NCBI RefSeq assembly: GCF_001667115.1
Contig: NZ_LZIJ01000073.1
Span: 30,296-94,295 of the forward strand
DNA length: 64,000 nucleotides
DNA from: Mycobacterium sp. 852002-51163_SCH5372311
Lineage (GTDB): Bacteria > Actinomycetota > Actinomycetes > Mycobacteriales > Mycobacteriaceae
Reading direction: 5' to 3'
Under the pieces are notes generated by a model. That model had not been told where the DNA came from. It searched no databases and worked only from the letters and a program-made list of their open reading frames with translations. Both the position numbers and the translations under genes were made by a program. Numbering within the stretch: position 1 is the stretch's first letter; each line of letters starts with the position of its first letter. Positions 47,734 through 56,863 of the stretch are shown one piece after another.

Positions 47734-47767
47734 TGGTCAGCCTCCGACCATATCGGGAGGCTGACCA
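47734..47767 (+). promoter_or_regulatory. 12-bp perfect hairpin covering a candidate hpt ribosome site
   Basis: TGGTCAGCCTCC pairs with GGAGGCTGACCA around a ten-base loop. The 3' arm contains GGAGG (preceded by G in the loop), placed eight bases before an in-frame TTG at 47769. A folded leader would hide this Shine-Dalgarno sequence. No T-run follows, so it is not a typical terminator. Confidence 0.6.
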
Positions 47768-47768
47768 G

Positions 47769-48410
47769 TTGGTTGTTCGCCGGATGGCGTGGCACTCTGT
47801 GGTCGTGGCCCAGAGCTCCTCGGCGATCACGCCCGGACAAGCCCCGGAGCTGTACCCGGGAGATATCAAGTCCGTGCTGCTCACCGAGGAGCAGATTCAG
47901 GCCCGCATCGCCGAGCTCGGCGCCCAGATCGGCAACGATTACCGCGGCCTCGTCGCCGAGACCGGCCAAGATCTGCTGCTGATCACTGTGCTGAAGGGCG
48001 CGGTGATCTTCGTCACCGACCTCGCCCGGGCGATTCCGCTGCCCACCCAATTCGAATTCATGGCCGTCAGCTCTTACGGATCATCGACATCCTCGTCGGG
48101 TGTGGTGCGGATTCTCAAAGACCTAGACCGGGATATCAACGATCGCGACGTGCTGATCGTCGAGGACGTCGTCGACTCAGGCCTGACCTTGTCCTGGCTG
48201 TTGCGCAATCTGACCACCCGGCATCCGCGTTCGTTGCAGGTGTGCACGCTGCTGCGCAAGCCCGACGCGGTGGGCGCCAACGTCGACATCACATACGTGG
48301 GCTTCGACATCCCCAACGACTTCGTGGTGGGCTACGGCCTCGATTACGACGAGCGCTACCGCGACCTGTCGTACATCGGGACGCTGGACCCCCGCGTCTA
48401 CGAGCAGTAG
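47769..48410 (+). CDS. hpt: Hypoxanthine-guanine phosphoribosyltransferase
   Basis: Purine salvage: hypoxanthine or guanine plus PRPP gives IMP or GMP. The PRPP loop [18 protein letters not shown] is intact, with [18 protein letters not shown] and [20 protein letters not shown]. 213 residues from TTG. The start is uncertain: TTG at 47769 has GGGAGG eight bases upstream, ATG is at 47784, and GTG at 47805 matches the N terminus remembered for M. tuberculosis Hpt (Rv3624c). Convergent with lpqG. Confidence 0.93.
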   Translation: MVVRRMAWHSVVVAQSSSAITPGQAPELYPGDIKSVLLTEEQIQARIAELGAQIGNDYRGLVAETGQDLLLITVLKGAVIFVTDLARAIPLPTQFEFMAVSSYGSSTSSSGVVRILKDLDRDINDRDVLIVEDVVDSGLTLSWLLRNLTTRHPRSLQVCTLLRKPDAVGANVDITYVGFDIPNDFVVGYGLDYDERYRDLSYIGTLDPRVYEQ

Positions 48411-48415
48411 TCCGG

Positions 48416-49156
48416 TTAGCCCAGCTCCCAGACTGCAGTCACCGTGAAGTTGACCGTCTGCTGCCCGGGTTCCAGCGGAACCGCGGCCATGCCGCGTGGC
48501 GGCGCCGGCGGTGCACCGGTGACCGGCGCGGCGCCGGTTCCCTCGGAGATCGACAGCACCCTGCCCAGTCGCAATCCCGACAGCTGCGCGTACTGCTCCG
48601 CCCGGTTCTTGGCGTCCTGGAATGCGCGCGCACGCGCGTCCTTCACCAGTTGCGAGTCGTCGGCGATCGAGTAGCTGACGGAGCCGATGCGGGTGGCGTC
48701 GCCGCCGGTGCTGACGATCAGGTCCAGCAACTTGGAGGCGGCACCGGTCGGGTGGATCTTCACCTCGATCCCGTTGCTGGCGCGGTAACCGGTGATCGTT
48801 GTGGTGCCCGACGGGCCGTTGTACTGGGGCTGCAGGCTGACCTGCGTGGTACGGATGTCCTTGCGGTCCAGCCCGGCGCCCACCAGCGCATTGATCACTG
48901 CTTGTTGACGCTCATTGGTGTGGTTCATCGCGCTGGTGACATCGGGCGCAGTGAACTCGATGGCGACATCAGCGGTCAACGTGTCCGGAACACCCTGGAC
49001 CTTTCCCGACCCGAAGACGGTCACCTGACGCGGATTCGCCCCCGGCGCTTTCGCAGTGTGGGAGTCGCAGCCCGACAACGCTGCGAATGCCAACCCGGCG
49101 GCGATCAAACCAATGCATCTGCGGACAAGCCGGTGTGAGCTCGGTGCGGTCGGCAT
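48416..49156 (-). CDS. lpqG: SIMPL-domain lipoprotein LpqG
   Basis: A 246-residue lipoprotein. The signal peptide RRCIGLIAAGLAFAALSGC carries the lipobox LSGC. The rest is a SIMPL (DUF541) domain: VTVFGSGKVQGVPDTLTADV at its start and VSYSIADDSQLVKDARARAF in the middle. Extracytoplasmic; function unknown. ATG at 49156 is chosen because TAGGGT lies seven bases upstream; a GTG nine bases earlier is an alternative. Homologue Rv3623. Confidence 0.92.
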   Translation of the reverse strand: MPTAPSSHRLVRRCIGLIAAGLAFAALSGCDSHTAKAPGANPRQVTVFGSGKVQGVPDTLTADVAIEFTAPDVTSAMNHTNERQQAVINALVGAGLDRKDIRTTQVSLQPQYNGPSGTTTITGYRASNGIEVKIHPTGAASKLLDLIVSTGGDATRIGSVSYSIADDSQLVKDARARAFQDAKNRAEQYAQLSGLRLGRVLSISEGTGAAPVTGAPPAPPRGMAAVPLEPGQQTVNFTVTAVWELG

Positions 49157-49163
49157 GCCTGGC

Positions 49164-49169
49164 ACCCTA
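49164..49169 (-). promoter_or_regulatory. -10 element of the leaderless lpqG transcript
   Basis: TAGGGT on the reverse strand, seven bases, then ATG. Confidence 0.45.
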
Positions 49170-49210
49170 ACGCCGCACTGCTGCCGGGGCCCACGCCTGT
49201 CGGAAGTTCG

Positions 49211-51190
49211 TCAGGTGCCCGCCGACATGCACGCGTCGACAAGCATCTCGCGTGTGTAGCCCGCTGCTCCGGCGAGTTCCCCGTCGCGACTCGTGTACGT
49301 CGGCAGTGCTTTGGCAAAGCCCCGTTGGTATTGCGCGGTAAAGACGGCGAAATCCTGTATCAGCGGGTTGTCGCTGCGCTGTGCGATCCGCTCGGTGTCG
49401 TCGGCCAGGTTGAGCATCAGTGGAGCTACCGCATCGTTAGCCGCTCGTTGCTCGGGGGTCAAAGGGTTGTGGTCACCTTTCGCCCAATCCAGCACGGTCG
49501 GGTTGGCCTTGAAGGTCTTAAATACGGAAATCAGCTCACCGCAGATACTGAGATCAGAGGTGGTGGCAAAACGCTTCGGATTCATCGGGTCCTGAGGACG
49601 CGCGGTCTGCTTCGGCGCTGCCGGCGCGGTCACCAATGTCGAACGGGCTCTCGCTGCGCCGGTGTCGACGGTGCTGCATAACGAGATCAACGCGTTATAG
49701 GCGCTTTCTGCGGTGGCTCCTGCAGCATTAGTCGGTACGTAATTGTCGCCGAGGACGTCGGCGAAGGCATGCGCATAGGCGATGAACTGTTCGTAGAATT
49801 CCCGCACCACCCGGTGCGGAGTGGTCCTGGCCAACGCCGCCGTTTTCACTGCCGCGACGCGGTATGCATGTGCCGCGTCCTGCATGGCCTTCCGCTCGTC
49901 GGGCGTCCAGGTATCACCGGGATGCGTAAGGGGATTCGGCTGACCCGGGTGGGTAACAGCCCATCTCTCAATGGGCGAGTTGACCAGTGCTTGGCCGATC
50001 GGCGTCCATCTCGGACATGTGGGCTCGTCGTTGATGAGGGTGACCGGGCCAGTGTCGTTGTCGCTGGCCCAGACACCGGCGGGCACTGTGGTGGTAGCGG
50101 TGACCGCATGCCCGCTGGAATGAGTCCGGTTCAGTATCAGGGCAGCCGTTACCGTTGCCACTGTTACGAGGACCAGGGCAGCGCCGGCGAGGGCCCAGCC
50201 GCGCCGGCGACGTCGTCTGGGCGGTGGCCCCCATCCCGGCGGCGGGCCGGCCACCGGCCACGGGGGGCCATAGGGCACTGGAACCGGCATCGGGGGTGGC
50301 CCTGGTGGAGGCGCGGCCGCTCTGATCGGGGCGGGCGCCGGCAGCGCGGCTGCGGGCCTGTATTCGGCTCTGGTCTGCTCATCGGCGCGCAGCGCAACTG
50401 CGAAGTCCTGGCACGTCGTGAACCGATTTGCGGGATCCCGTGCCAGCGCCCGCGACAATGCCGCGTCCAGGCCGGCCAGTTCTGGACGCGCGAGTCTCGG
50501 CGGCGCGGAGTCGAGCTGACGGCTGATGACCACCGCTGGACTCGGATGCTCGAACGGTGCAGTGCCAGTGAGCAAGTGGTAGGCGGTGGCAGCCAGGGAG
50601 TATTGGTCGGCGCGAGCGTCGACTGGCAGGTCTAGCAGCTGCTCGGGCGCCGTGTAGCCGAGGTTGGCCGCGGTCAACCCGCTGATGTCGGTGATCCGTC
50701 GCGCAATACCCAAGTCTGCCAGCAAGATTCGCTGATGAGCGGTGCCAGGGCTGGACATCAGGATGTTGGCCGGTTTGACATTGCGATGCAACAAGCCGTG
50801 CTCGTGCGCGTAGTCGAGGGCCTTGGCGATGCCGTCGACGATCTCTAGGGCGTAGATGCGCGGCATTCCGTGCGGGTAGCGCTCGCGCAGCAATGTCGCG
50901 GCATCGGTGCCATCCACGTAGCCCGTCGAAATCCATAGCCGCCCATCGCATTCCCCCCGATCGTGTACGCCGAGAATATGGGGGTGCGAAAGGGCGGCGG
51001 CCGCATCGGCTTCGCGCTGGAAGCGGGCTCGAAACTCGTCGTCGGCGGACGGCTCGGCCGCCAGTATGCGCAACGCCTGTAGGCGCGGCAACCGGGGATG
51101 CTGGGCCAGGTAAACCTCACCCATGCCGCCTGCACTCAGCAGCCGGACGATGCCGAATCCGGCAAATGTCGCACCGTCGGGAAGCGGCAT
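49211..51190 (-). CDS. Receptor-type Ser/Thr protein kinase homologue with pseudokinase substitutions
   Basis: 659 residues with the same layout as the adjacent kinase: kinase domain (1-265), Pro-rich linker, membrane helix ([20 protein letters not shown], near 335) and an extracytoplasmic domain of about 300 residues with at least four Cys. The glycine loop [13 protein letters not shown], helix-C Glu60 and Asp159 of the DLG motif are present. The ATP-anchoring Lys is Arg41 (LQALRIL) and the catalytic Asp of HRD is Asn137 (HRNVKPANI). Phosphotransfer is therefore unlikely. ATG is two bases after the stop of the upstream kinase, so they are coupled. It probably acts as an allosteric or signal-reading partner (inference). 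Confidence 0.9.
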   Translation of the reverse strand: MPLPDGATFAGFGIVRLLSAGGMGEVYLAQHPRLPRLQALRILAAEPSADDEFRARFQREADAAAALSHPHILGVHDRGECDGRLWISTGYVDGTDAATLLRERYPHGMPRIYALEIVDGIAKALDYAHEHGLLHRNVKPANILMSSPGTAHQRILLADLGIARRITDISGLTAANLGYTAPEQLLDLPVDARADQYSLAATAYHLLTGTAPFEHPSPAVVISRQLDSAPPRLARPELAGLDAALSRALARDPANRFTTCQDFAVALRADEQTRAEYRPAAALPAPAPIRAAAPPPGPPPMPVPVPYGPPWPVAGPPPGWGPPPRRRRRRGWALAGAALVLVTVATVTAALILNRTHSSGHAVTATTTVPAGVWASDNDTGPVTLINDEPTCPRWTPIGQALVNSPIERWAVTHPGQPNPLTHPGDTWTPDERKAMQDAAHAYRVAAVKTAALARTTPHRVVREFYEQFIAYAHAFADVLGDNYVPTNAAGATAESAYNALISLCSTVDTGAARARSTLVTAPAAPKQTARPQDPMNPKRFATTSDLSICGELISVFKTFKANPTVLDWAKGDHNPLTPEQRAANDAVAPLMLNLADDTERIAQRSDNPLIQDFAVFTAQYQRGFAKALPTYTSRDGELAGAAGYTREMLVDACMSAGT

Positions 51191-51192
51191 GA

Positions 51193-53205
51193 CTAGGCAC
51201 CCACCCCACCGCATGCTTCGTTGATTAAATGGCGAGTCGATCTCGCAACTATCCGCAGCTGCCCGTCGTGCTCACCGTAAGTGGGCAGCGCCTTGACGTA
51301 AGCGCGTTGGTATTGGGCAGCGAATGCCGCGAAGTCTTGAATGACCGGACTGTTGCTGCGGCCGGCGATGCGCTCGATTTCGTCAGCCAAATTCAGCATC
51401 AGCGGGGTCACGGCATCACTCAGCGTCTTTTGTTGGGGGCTCCACTGGGCAATGGGAACCTCGCTGTTGATTTTTGCCCACTCTTGGATGCTGGCATCGG
51501 CGTCGAATTTGTCGTTCACCGACTCCCACTCACCGCATGTGGTCCTGTCGGAGGCAGTGATGAAACGTTGTGGCTGCTCAGCGTTTTGCGGCGGTGCGAC
51601 GCGTGCCGGAGCGGCCCGCGGCGCCACCAAGACCGATCGGGTTACTGCGGCGCCGTCCAGGGCGGCGTTGCACGCTGAAATCAGCGAATTCATTGCGCTT
51701 TGCGCTGCCCTGCCGAGCTTCACATCCGCTTGCGGAAAGTAGTTGGTGAGGCTGTCCGCGTAAGCACGCGCATAGGCGATGTGCTGCTCATAGAGTTCAC
51801 GCATCAACCGGTGCGGAGTGGCTCTGGCCAACGCCACGGTTTTGCCGGCGGTAGAGCGCATGATGTTTCCCACCTGTTGCATGGCCGCCTGTTGTTCGGA
51901 GGTCCAGCCGCTGGCCGGAATGTTGATCGGGCTGTCGGGGCTGTCGGCCGGCCACTTGGCCAACGGGTCATGTGCAGTCCATTCCTGGGCGACCGTTCTC
52001 CACGGTGCGCAGGTGGGGTCATCGGTGATGATGGCGACCGGGCCGGTGTCCTTTGCGCTGACAACCGCCGGAACAGTCGTGCTGGTGGTTGGGCTGGCAG
52101 GCGTGACGGAGTGGTCCTCGGTGTGGGTGGTGACAAGGGCGACGACCACCGCCACGGTCAACACCGCAGCTACCCCGCCAAGCGCCCACCAGCGGCGGCC
52201 GCGGCGTCTGGGCGGCGGTCCGGCCCATGCAGGTGGTGGTGGCCCCGGTACCGGCATCGGCGGCCCAGGGGGCATGGTGGGCGGCGGCGGCAACCGACTG
52301 GGTGCCGCCGCCGCTTGCCAAGCCCTGGTTGTCGCCGTCTCGTTCGGCGACGAGAGCTGCGGCTGACCCCTTAGCACCGTGGCCGTCGCGGCGGCCAGTT
52401 CGCCCGCGCTCTGGAAACGGTCTTCGGGAATTTTGGCGAGTGCCCGCGCGAGCACGTCGTCGATGGCCGGCGGCAGCCAGGGCGCGAATTGGGTCGCCCG
52501 AGGGATCGGCTGCAACAGGTGTGCCATCAGCGTGGCCGACATCCCGCTGAACTCGGCGTACGGGGTGCGTCCGGTGAGCAGCCGGAACAGGGAGCACCCC
52601 AGCGAGTACACATCGGCGCGGTGATCCACCCGCTGCCCCTCGAGGGTCTCGGGCGCGGCATAAGAAGCGGTTGCGACGACCGTGCCGGTAGCGGTCAGTC
52701 CCGTTGCATCGTCGAGGGCGCGCGCGATCCCGAAATCGGCCAGCAACACCCGCTCCTGTGGCCCCACAGGACCGGCCAGCAGGAAATTCGCCGGCTTCAC
52801 GTCGCGGTGCAACAGCTTGCGCGAATGCGCGTAGTCCAGCGCCTTGGCCACCTCGACGATGATGTGCAGGGCGCGCCGGACCGTCATTCGGGTGTCGGCG
52901 ACCTCTGCGCCGGCGTCGGTGCCGTCGACGAACTGCATGGCGATCCAGAGCTGGCCGGCCGGGGTTTCGCCGCGGTCGTACACGGTGACGATGTTGGGAT
53001 GGTCAAGCGTTGCCGCGAGTTCGGCTTCACGCAGGAAGCGGGTCCGGAACTGGGCGTCGTGCGACAGCTCCGCGGACAGGACCTTGACCGCGTCCCGGCG
53101 TTGCAGCGACGGGTGATGCGCCAGGTAGACGGTGCCCATTCCGCCGGCGCCCAGCACTCGCTCGATGCGATAACCGGCCACCACGGTTCCGGGAGATAGC
53201 GACAT
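51193..53205 (-). CDS. Receptor-type Ser/Thr protein kinase (active-type)
   Basis: 670 residues. The kinase domain has all key residues: glycine loop [12 protein letters not shown], Lys41 in [22 protein letters not shown], and APE in [10 protein letters not shown] Pro-rich linker, a membrane helix ([20 protein letters not shown], near residue 340) and an exported domain of about 300 residues with several Cys follow. The exported domain is visibly paralogous to that of the next gene (shared [36 protein letters not shown] and VIQDFA/LIQDFA). It is the first gene of the pair. The ligand is unknown; it does not match PASTA-type PknB. Confidence 0.93.
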   Translation of the reverse strand: MSLSPGTVVAGYRIERVLGAGGMGTVYLAHHPSLQRRDAVKVLSAELSHDAQFRTRFLREAELAATLDHPNIVTVYDRGETPAGQLWIAMQFVDGTDAGAEVADTRMTVRRALHIIVEVAKALDYAHSRKLLHRDVKPANFLLAGPVGPQERVLLADFGIARALDDATGLTATGTVVATASYAAPETLEGQRVDHRADVYSLGCSLFRLLTGRTPYAEFSGMSATLMAHLLQPIPRATQFAPWLPPAIDDVLARALAKIPEDRFQSAGELAAATATVLRGQPQLSSPNETATTRAWQAAAAPSRLPPPPTMPPGPPMPVPGPPPPAWAGPPPRRRGRRWWALGGVAAVLTVAVVVALVTTHTEDHSVTPASPTTSTTVPAVVSAKDTGPVAIITDDPTCAPWRTVAQEWTAHDPLAKWPADSPDSPINIPASGWTSEQQAAMQQVGNIMRSTAGKTVALARATPHRLMRELYEQHIAYARAYADSLTNYFPQADVKLGRAAQSAMNSLISACNAALDGAAVTRSVLVAPRAAPARVAPPQNAEQPQRFITASDRTTCGEWESVNDKFDADASIQEWAKINSEVPIAQWSPQQKTLSDAVTPLMLNLADEIERIAGRSNSPVIQDFAAFAAQYQRAYVKALPTYGEHDGQLRIVARSTRHLINEACGGVGA

Positions 53206-53370
53206 TGCCGCTTACTTTTCCGTCGGCACTGGGCACTGGGGGCGGGTCGGCGCGCATCCGCCGGCGCCAACCGACATCGTGCGCGACCGGGACATGCCGT
53301 CAACAATAATTGGGCGACCGGGAGTGGTCTGGTAAGGCGATGAAGTCGGCCTCGCCTGTGGCCCCCGCCT

Positions 53371-54375
53371 CTAAGGGGTGACGAGTATCTTGCAGTGCCG
53401 CTCTGGGTCGGCCAGATCGTCGAACGCGGCGCCCACGCCGTCCAGTCCGACCTCTCCGGTGATCAGCGGTCTGGCGTCGATTTCGCCTTCGGCCAGGGCG
53501 CGTAGCGACCCCGCGAACTCTTCCGGGCTGTAGGCGAGCACGAACTGCACGTTGATCTCTTTGGCGATCGCGAAGAACGGGTGCACCGTGTCCGGTTCCA
53601 TGCACACCCCCGCCACCACCAGGCGCGTCCCCGGCCTCGCCCGCAGCAACACGTCGTCGATGATCCCCGGCACCCCGACGGCCTCGAAGACCACGGCGGG
53701 CTTGACGCTGTCGAACGGCGAACCCTGCGCAGGGTCGATCACCTGATGCGCGCCCATCGCCGTCGCCAGCTCCCTGCGCTTCGGTGAGAAATCCGCTGCC
53801 GCAATGGTTTTCACGCCGCGCGCTTGTAAGGCGGCGATGATGGCGATACCGATCGGGCCGCAGCCGAGTACCAGGGCCGTCTCACGCGGCTCGATGTTCG
53901 ACTTGTTCACGGCGTGCAGTCCCACCGCCATGGGTTCGGTCAGCGCGGCGTGTTTGAGGTCCAGCCCATTGGGGATGGGTAACAGCAGCAGCGCCGACAG
54001 GAGCATCCGTTCGGCATAACCGCCGATTGTGCTGTTGCTGTACACGATCGGCTCGACGCCCTTGGTAGACAACAACACTGGAAGCGAGGTGACCAGCGTT
54101 CCCGCCGGGTGGGTTTCGGTGTCGGGTCCCGCTTCGAGTACCTCGGCGCTGAATTCGTGGCCCATGAAGACATCGCGCTTCAGGTCCACGGTCATACCGC
54201 CTGCCAAGTGCCCGCTCATCTGCAGCACCCGGTCGCCGTGGGCGGCGAAATGTAAGTCGGAGCCGCAGATTCCACACGCACGGACCGCAACCAGCACCTG
54301 ACCCGGTCCAGGTACGGGGTCGGGCACGTCGTCGCGGTAGACCATGCGCCCGTCGCGCAAAACCGACGCACGCAT
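53371..54375 (-). CDS. Zinc-dependent medium-chain alcohol dehydrogenase
   Basis: An MDR-family dehydrogenase of 334 residues. The catalytic zinc site shows ACGICGSDLH near residue 35 and MGHEFSAEV near 70. The NAD(P)-binding fold has VLGCGPIGIAIIA near 170. The four-Cys structural zinc lobe usual around residues 90-115 is absent. The ATG overlaps the stop of the upstream monooxygenase gene (TGATG), making it the last gene of the ephA operon. It may oxidise an alcohol produced by its neighbours (inference). Confidence 0.9.
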   Translation of the reverse strand: MRASVLRDGRMVYRDDVPDPVPGPGQVLVAVRACGICGSDLHFAAHGDRVLQMSGHLAGGMTVDLKRDVFMGHEFSAEVLEAGPDTETHPAGTLVTSLPVLLSTKGVEPIVYSNSTIGGYAERMLLSALLLLPIPNGLDLKHAALTEPMAVGLHAVNKSNIEPRETALVLGCGPIGIAIIAALQARGVKTIAAADFSPKRRELATAMGAHQVIDPAQGSPFDSVKPAVVFEAVGVPGIIDDVLLRARPGTRLVVAGVCMEPDTVHPFFAIAKEINVQFVLAYSPEEFAGSLRALAEGEIDARPLITGEVGLDGVGAAFDDLADPERHCKILVTP

Positions 54376-55562
54376 CAGTTCGGTGCTTTTTCGTGTTCCG
54401 CGACATGCTCGGTGATGGCCTTCACGACGGCCTCGCCGGCGCGGCCGATCAGCTGGTCGCGTCTGCCCTTCGCCCAGTCGTGCGACGACCGGGATGCCTC
54501 CAATTGTCCCTTGAAGTAAGGAATCACCTTGCGGGCGAACAGGTCATAGCAATGGAACGTGGCCTGCGGAGGGGCCCAGTCGTGACCGAGCAGCAGCAGC
54601 GTCCCGAAACCTCCCGACCGTTCGAGCAGGTCCTCGATGTGGGCGATCGCGTCCTCCGGGGTTCCGATACAGCAATTGCCTTTGGCCGCATACTCTGCGA
54701 CGAATTCGTGGGGTGACTGAGCGCCTTCGACCTCGTTGGACAGTGGCACGAACCCTGCTGCGCCAAAGTAATTCGCGAAATCCTGCAGCCCGTAGGTGCA
54801 GTCTTCGATCGCCTGCTCGCGACTGTCGGCGAGGTGCATGATGGACAGCACCCGCCAATCTGCGCGATCGGGCTCGTCGCGGCCGACTTTGGCGGCTTGT
54901 TCGCGCACCACCTCCCAGGTGTTCTCCAGAGCCGCGTAACCGCCCGGTACCGACATCGACAGCGACAGCAGCGACGTTCCCAACGCACCGGCCAGCCGCG
55001 GCCCGGACGGGGAAATCATTGCCGCCGTAGAGATTTCCGGATATGGCCAGGTGTAAGGGCGGATGTGCAGTTGCGCGTCGCGCAAGGTGAACCAGTCGGT
55101 GTGACGGTCGATTCGCTCGGTCGGCCCGGCGCGAAACAACGCGAGGATCGCTTCCAGGGACTCCTGCATCATGTGCCGCTGGTCGACGGGATCGATGCCC
55201 ATCATGTAGGCGTCCGACGGCAGCGCGCCGGGACCGGTGCCGAACATGACCCGGCCGCGGGTCAGGTGGTCCAGCAACACCCAGCGGTCGGCCACCATCA
55301 ACGGATGGTGGTAAGGCAGCGAGACCACCCCGGTGCCCAGCCGGATGTGCTTGGTCCGTTCGGCGGCGGCGGCGATGAACACCTCGGGACAGGCGATCAG
55401 CTCATAGCCGCCGGAGTGGTGTTCGCCGAACCATGCTTCGTCATATCCGAGGCGGTCCAGCGCGACGACGCGTTCCATGTCGTATTCCAATGCCACCGTT
55501 GGGGATTGGCCGGTCGGATGAAACGGCGTGATAAACACGCCGAAACGCAATGGGGTACGCAT
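54375..55562 (-). CDS. LLM-class flavin-dependent monooxygenase (Rv3618-like)
   Basis: A luciferase-like monooxygenase of 395 residues, the same length as Rv3618. It uses reduced FMN or F420 with oxygen. MRTPLRFGVFITPFHPTG is at the N terminus, then YDEAWFGEHHSGGYE and HIRLGTGVVSLPYHHPLMVAD, typical of the TIM-barrel family. ATG forms TGATG with the ephA stop, and its own stop forms TGATG with the dehydrogenase ATG. The substrate is unknown. Confidence 0.92.
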   Translation of the reverse strand: MRTPLRFGVFITPFHPTGQSPTVALEYDMERVVALDRLGYDEAWFGEHHSGGYELIACPEVFIAAAAERTKHIRLGTGVVSLPYHHPLMVADRWVLLDHLTRGRVMFGTGPGALPSDAYMMGIDPVDQRHMMQESLEAILALFRAGPTERIDRHTDWFTLRDAQLHIRPYTWPYPEISTAAMISPSGPRLAGALGTSLLSLSMSVPGGYAALENTWEVVREQAAKVGRDEPDRADWRVLSIMHLADSREQAIEDCTYGLQDFANYFGAAGFVPLSNEVEGAQSPHEFVAEYAAKGNCCIGTPEDAIAHIEDLLERSGGFGTLLLLGHDWAPPQATFHCYDLFARKVIPYFKGQLEASRSSHDWAKGRRDQLIGRAGEAVVKAITEHVAEHEKAPN

Positions 55563-56797
55563 CACCATTCCACTCCTTTGAGGAACTCGAGCAGCTCGGC
55601 ATTGACCCGGTCGGGATGTTCCTGCTGCAGCCAGTGCCCCGCGCCGTCGATCATGACCTCGCGGTACGGGCCGCTGACCACTTCCGCGGCCCGGTCTCGG
55701 CGCGTGAATACCAATACCGGGTCCGCCGTTCCACCGATGAACAAGCACGGCACCGAGATGGTGGCACCGGCGAGTTGCGCGGTGGTTTCCCAGTTGCGGT
55801 CCATGCTGCGATACCAGTTCAGGCCGCCGGTGAAGCCGGTCCGGGTGAATTCGCTGACGTAATGGTCGAACTCGTCCTGGCTGAGCCAGTCGGGCAGCCC
55901 GTCGGGCTCCGGAAGCCGGTCGATGAAGCCCTGTTTGCCGGGCGCCCCCATTCGCACGCCTGCGTTCGTGTCCGCCGAGAGGCGCAGGCCACCCATCATC
56001 CGGCGCATCGTGCGGGCAGGGTCGGCGTCTAACTCGGCGTCGGCGACTCCAGGCTCCTGGAAATACAGGATGTAGAAGAAGTTATCGCCGAACACGCGCC
56101 GAAGTGCCTGCGTCGTAGGCCTTTTCGGGCGAGGCACCGGTGGAACGCTCAACGCGGCGACGGCCGCCACCCGATCGGGGTGCAACAGCGGCGCATTCCA
56201 CACCACGGTGGCGCCCCAGTCGTGGCCCACCCACACGGCACGCTCGGCGCCGACGTCGTCGAGCAAACCGGCAATGTCCGCGGTCAACTGGTGGATGTCG
56301 TAGGCCTCGATCGCCTCCGGACGGGACGAGCCTCCGTAGCCACGCTGATCGGGCGCCAACACGTGATAGCCGGCAGCGGCGAGCGCCGGAATCTGATGCC
56401 GCCAGGAATAGGCGAGTTCAGGAAAGCCGTGGCACAAGACCACCACCGGGGCGCCGCGATCGCCGGCCTCGACGAGACGCAACCGCACACCGTTGGTCTC
56501 CACTAAGCGTTCGGTTCGTGGCGATCGCCAGTCCGGCGGAGCCGGGTGCAGCGGGTCGCCACCATCGGTTCGTGGCGATCGCCAGTCCGGCGGAGCCGGG
56601 TGCAGCGGGTCGCCACCATCGGTTCGTGGCGATCGCCAGTCCGGCGGAGCCGGGTGCAGCGGGTCGCCACCATCGGTTCGTGGCGATCGCCAGTCCGGCG
56701 GAGCCGGGTGCAGCGGGTCGCCACCATCGGTTCGTGGCGATCGCCAGTCCGGCGGAGCCGGGTGCAGCGGGTCGCCACCATCGGTTGATGACGCCAT
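55562..56797 (-). CDS. ephA: Epoxide hydrolase EphA with a repeat-encoded N-terminal extension
   Basis: 411 residues. Residues 5-94 are five identical copies of TDGGDPLHPAPPDWRSPR, a Pro-rich extension. The hydrolase domain begins at TERLVETNGVRLRLVEAG: HGFPE oxyanion motif, nucleophile Asp in VGHDWGATVVW, acid in GGTADPVL and His in GAGHWLQQEH. The M. tuberculosis homologue (Rv3617) has a short N terminus without repeats (from memory). The ATG before the repeats is the only upstream in-frame start with a ribosome-like GGTGAG; initiation inside or after the repeats is not excluded. First gene of the ephA, monooxygenase, dehydrogenase unit. Confidence 0.92.
   Translation of the reverse strand: MASSTDGGDPLHPAPPDWRSPRTDGGDPLHPAPPDWRSPRTDGGDPLHPAPPDWRSPRTDGGDPLHPAPPDWRSPRTDGGDPLHPAPPDWRSPRTERLVETNGVRLRLVEAGDRGAPVVVLCHGFPELAYSWRHQIPALAAAGYHVLAPDQRGYGGSSRPEAIEAYDIHQLTADIAGLLDDVGAERAVWVGHDWGATVVWNAPLLHPDRVAAVAALSVPPVPRPKRPTTQALRRVFGDNFFYILYFQEPGVADAELDADPARTMRRMMGGLRLSADTNAGVRMGAPGKQGFIDRLPEPDGLPDWLSQDEFDHYVSEFTRTGFTGGLNWYRSMDRNWETTAQLAGATISVPCLFIGGTADPVLVFTRRDRAAEVVSGPYREVMIDGAGHWLQQEHPDRVNAELLEFLKGVEW
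56513..56782. repeat. Five perfect tandem copies of a 54-bp repeat (VNTR-type)
   Basis: Units begin at 56513, 56567, 56621, 56675 and 56729 and are identical over 54 bases. Each starts GGTTCGTGGCGATCGCCAG and contains the outer inverted pair GTGGCGA/TCGCCAC and the inner pair CCGGC/GCCGG, so each unit can fold into a stem-loop. The length is a multiple of three, so the ephA frame is preserved at any copy number. Confidence 0.97.
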
Positions 56798-56817
56798 CGT
56801 CTCACCAAATCACAACG

Positions 56818-56842
56818 GCACCGGGCTGAGAAGGCCCGGTGC
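56818..56842. promoter_or_regulatory. Inverted repeat between divergent ephA and VOC genes
   Basis: GCACCGGGC and GCCCGGTGC are separated by seven bases, in the 66-base gap between the two start codons. It could be an operator shared by both genes. Confidence 0.5.
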
Positions 56843-56863
56843 GCCGCGCACCATAATTTGTCC

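Noticed and set aside
56513..56782. CRISPR-like array
   Set aside because: Units are contiguous with no spacers and lie in a coding frame; no cas genes nearby.
56546..56788. Repetitive 80-codon frame on the plus strand (VQRVATIGSWRSPVRRSR units)
   Set aside because: Simply the other strand of the 54-bp repeats inside ephA.
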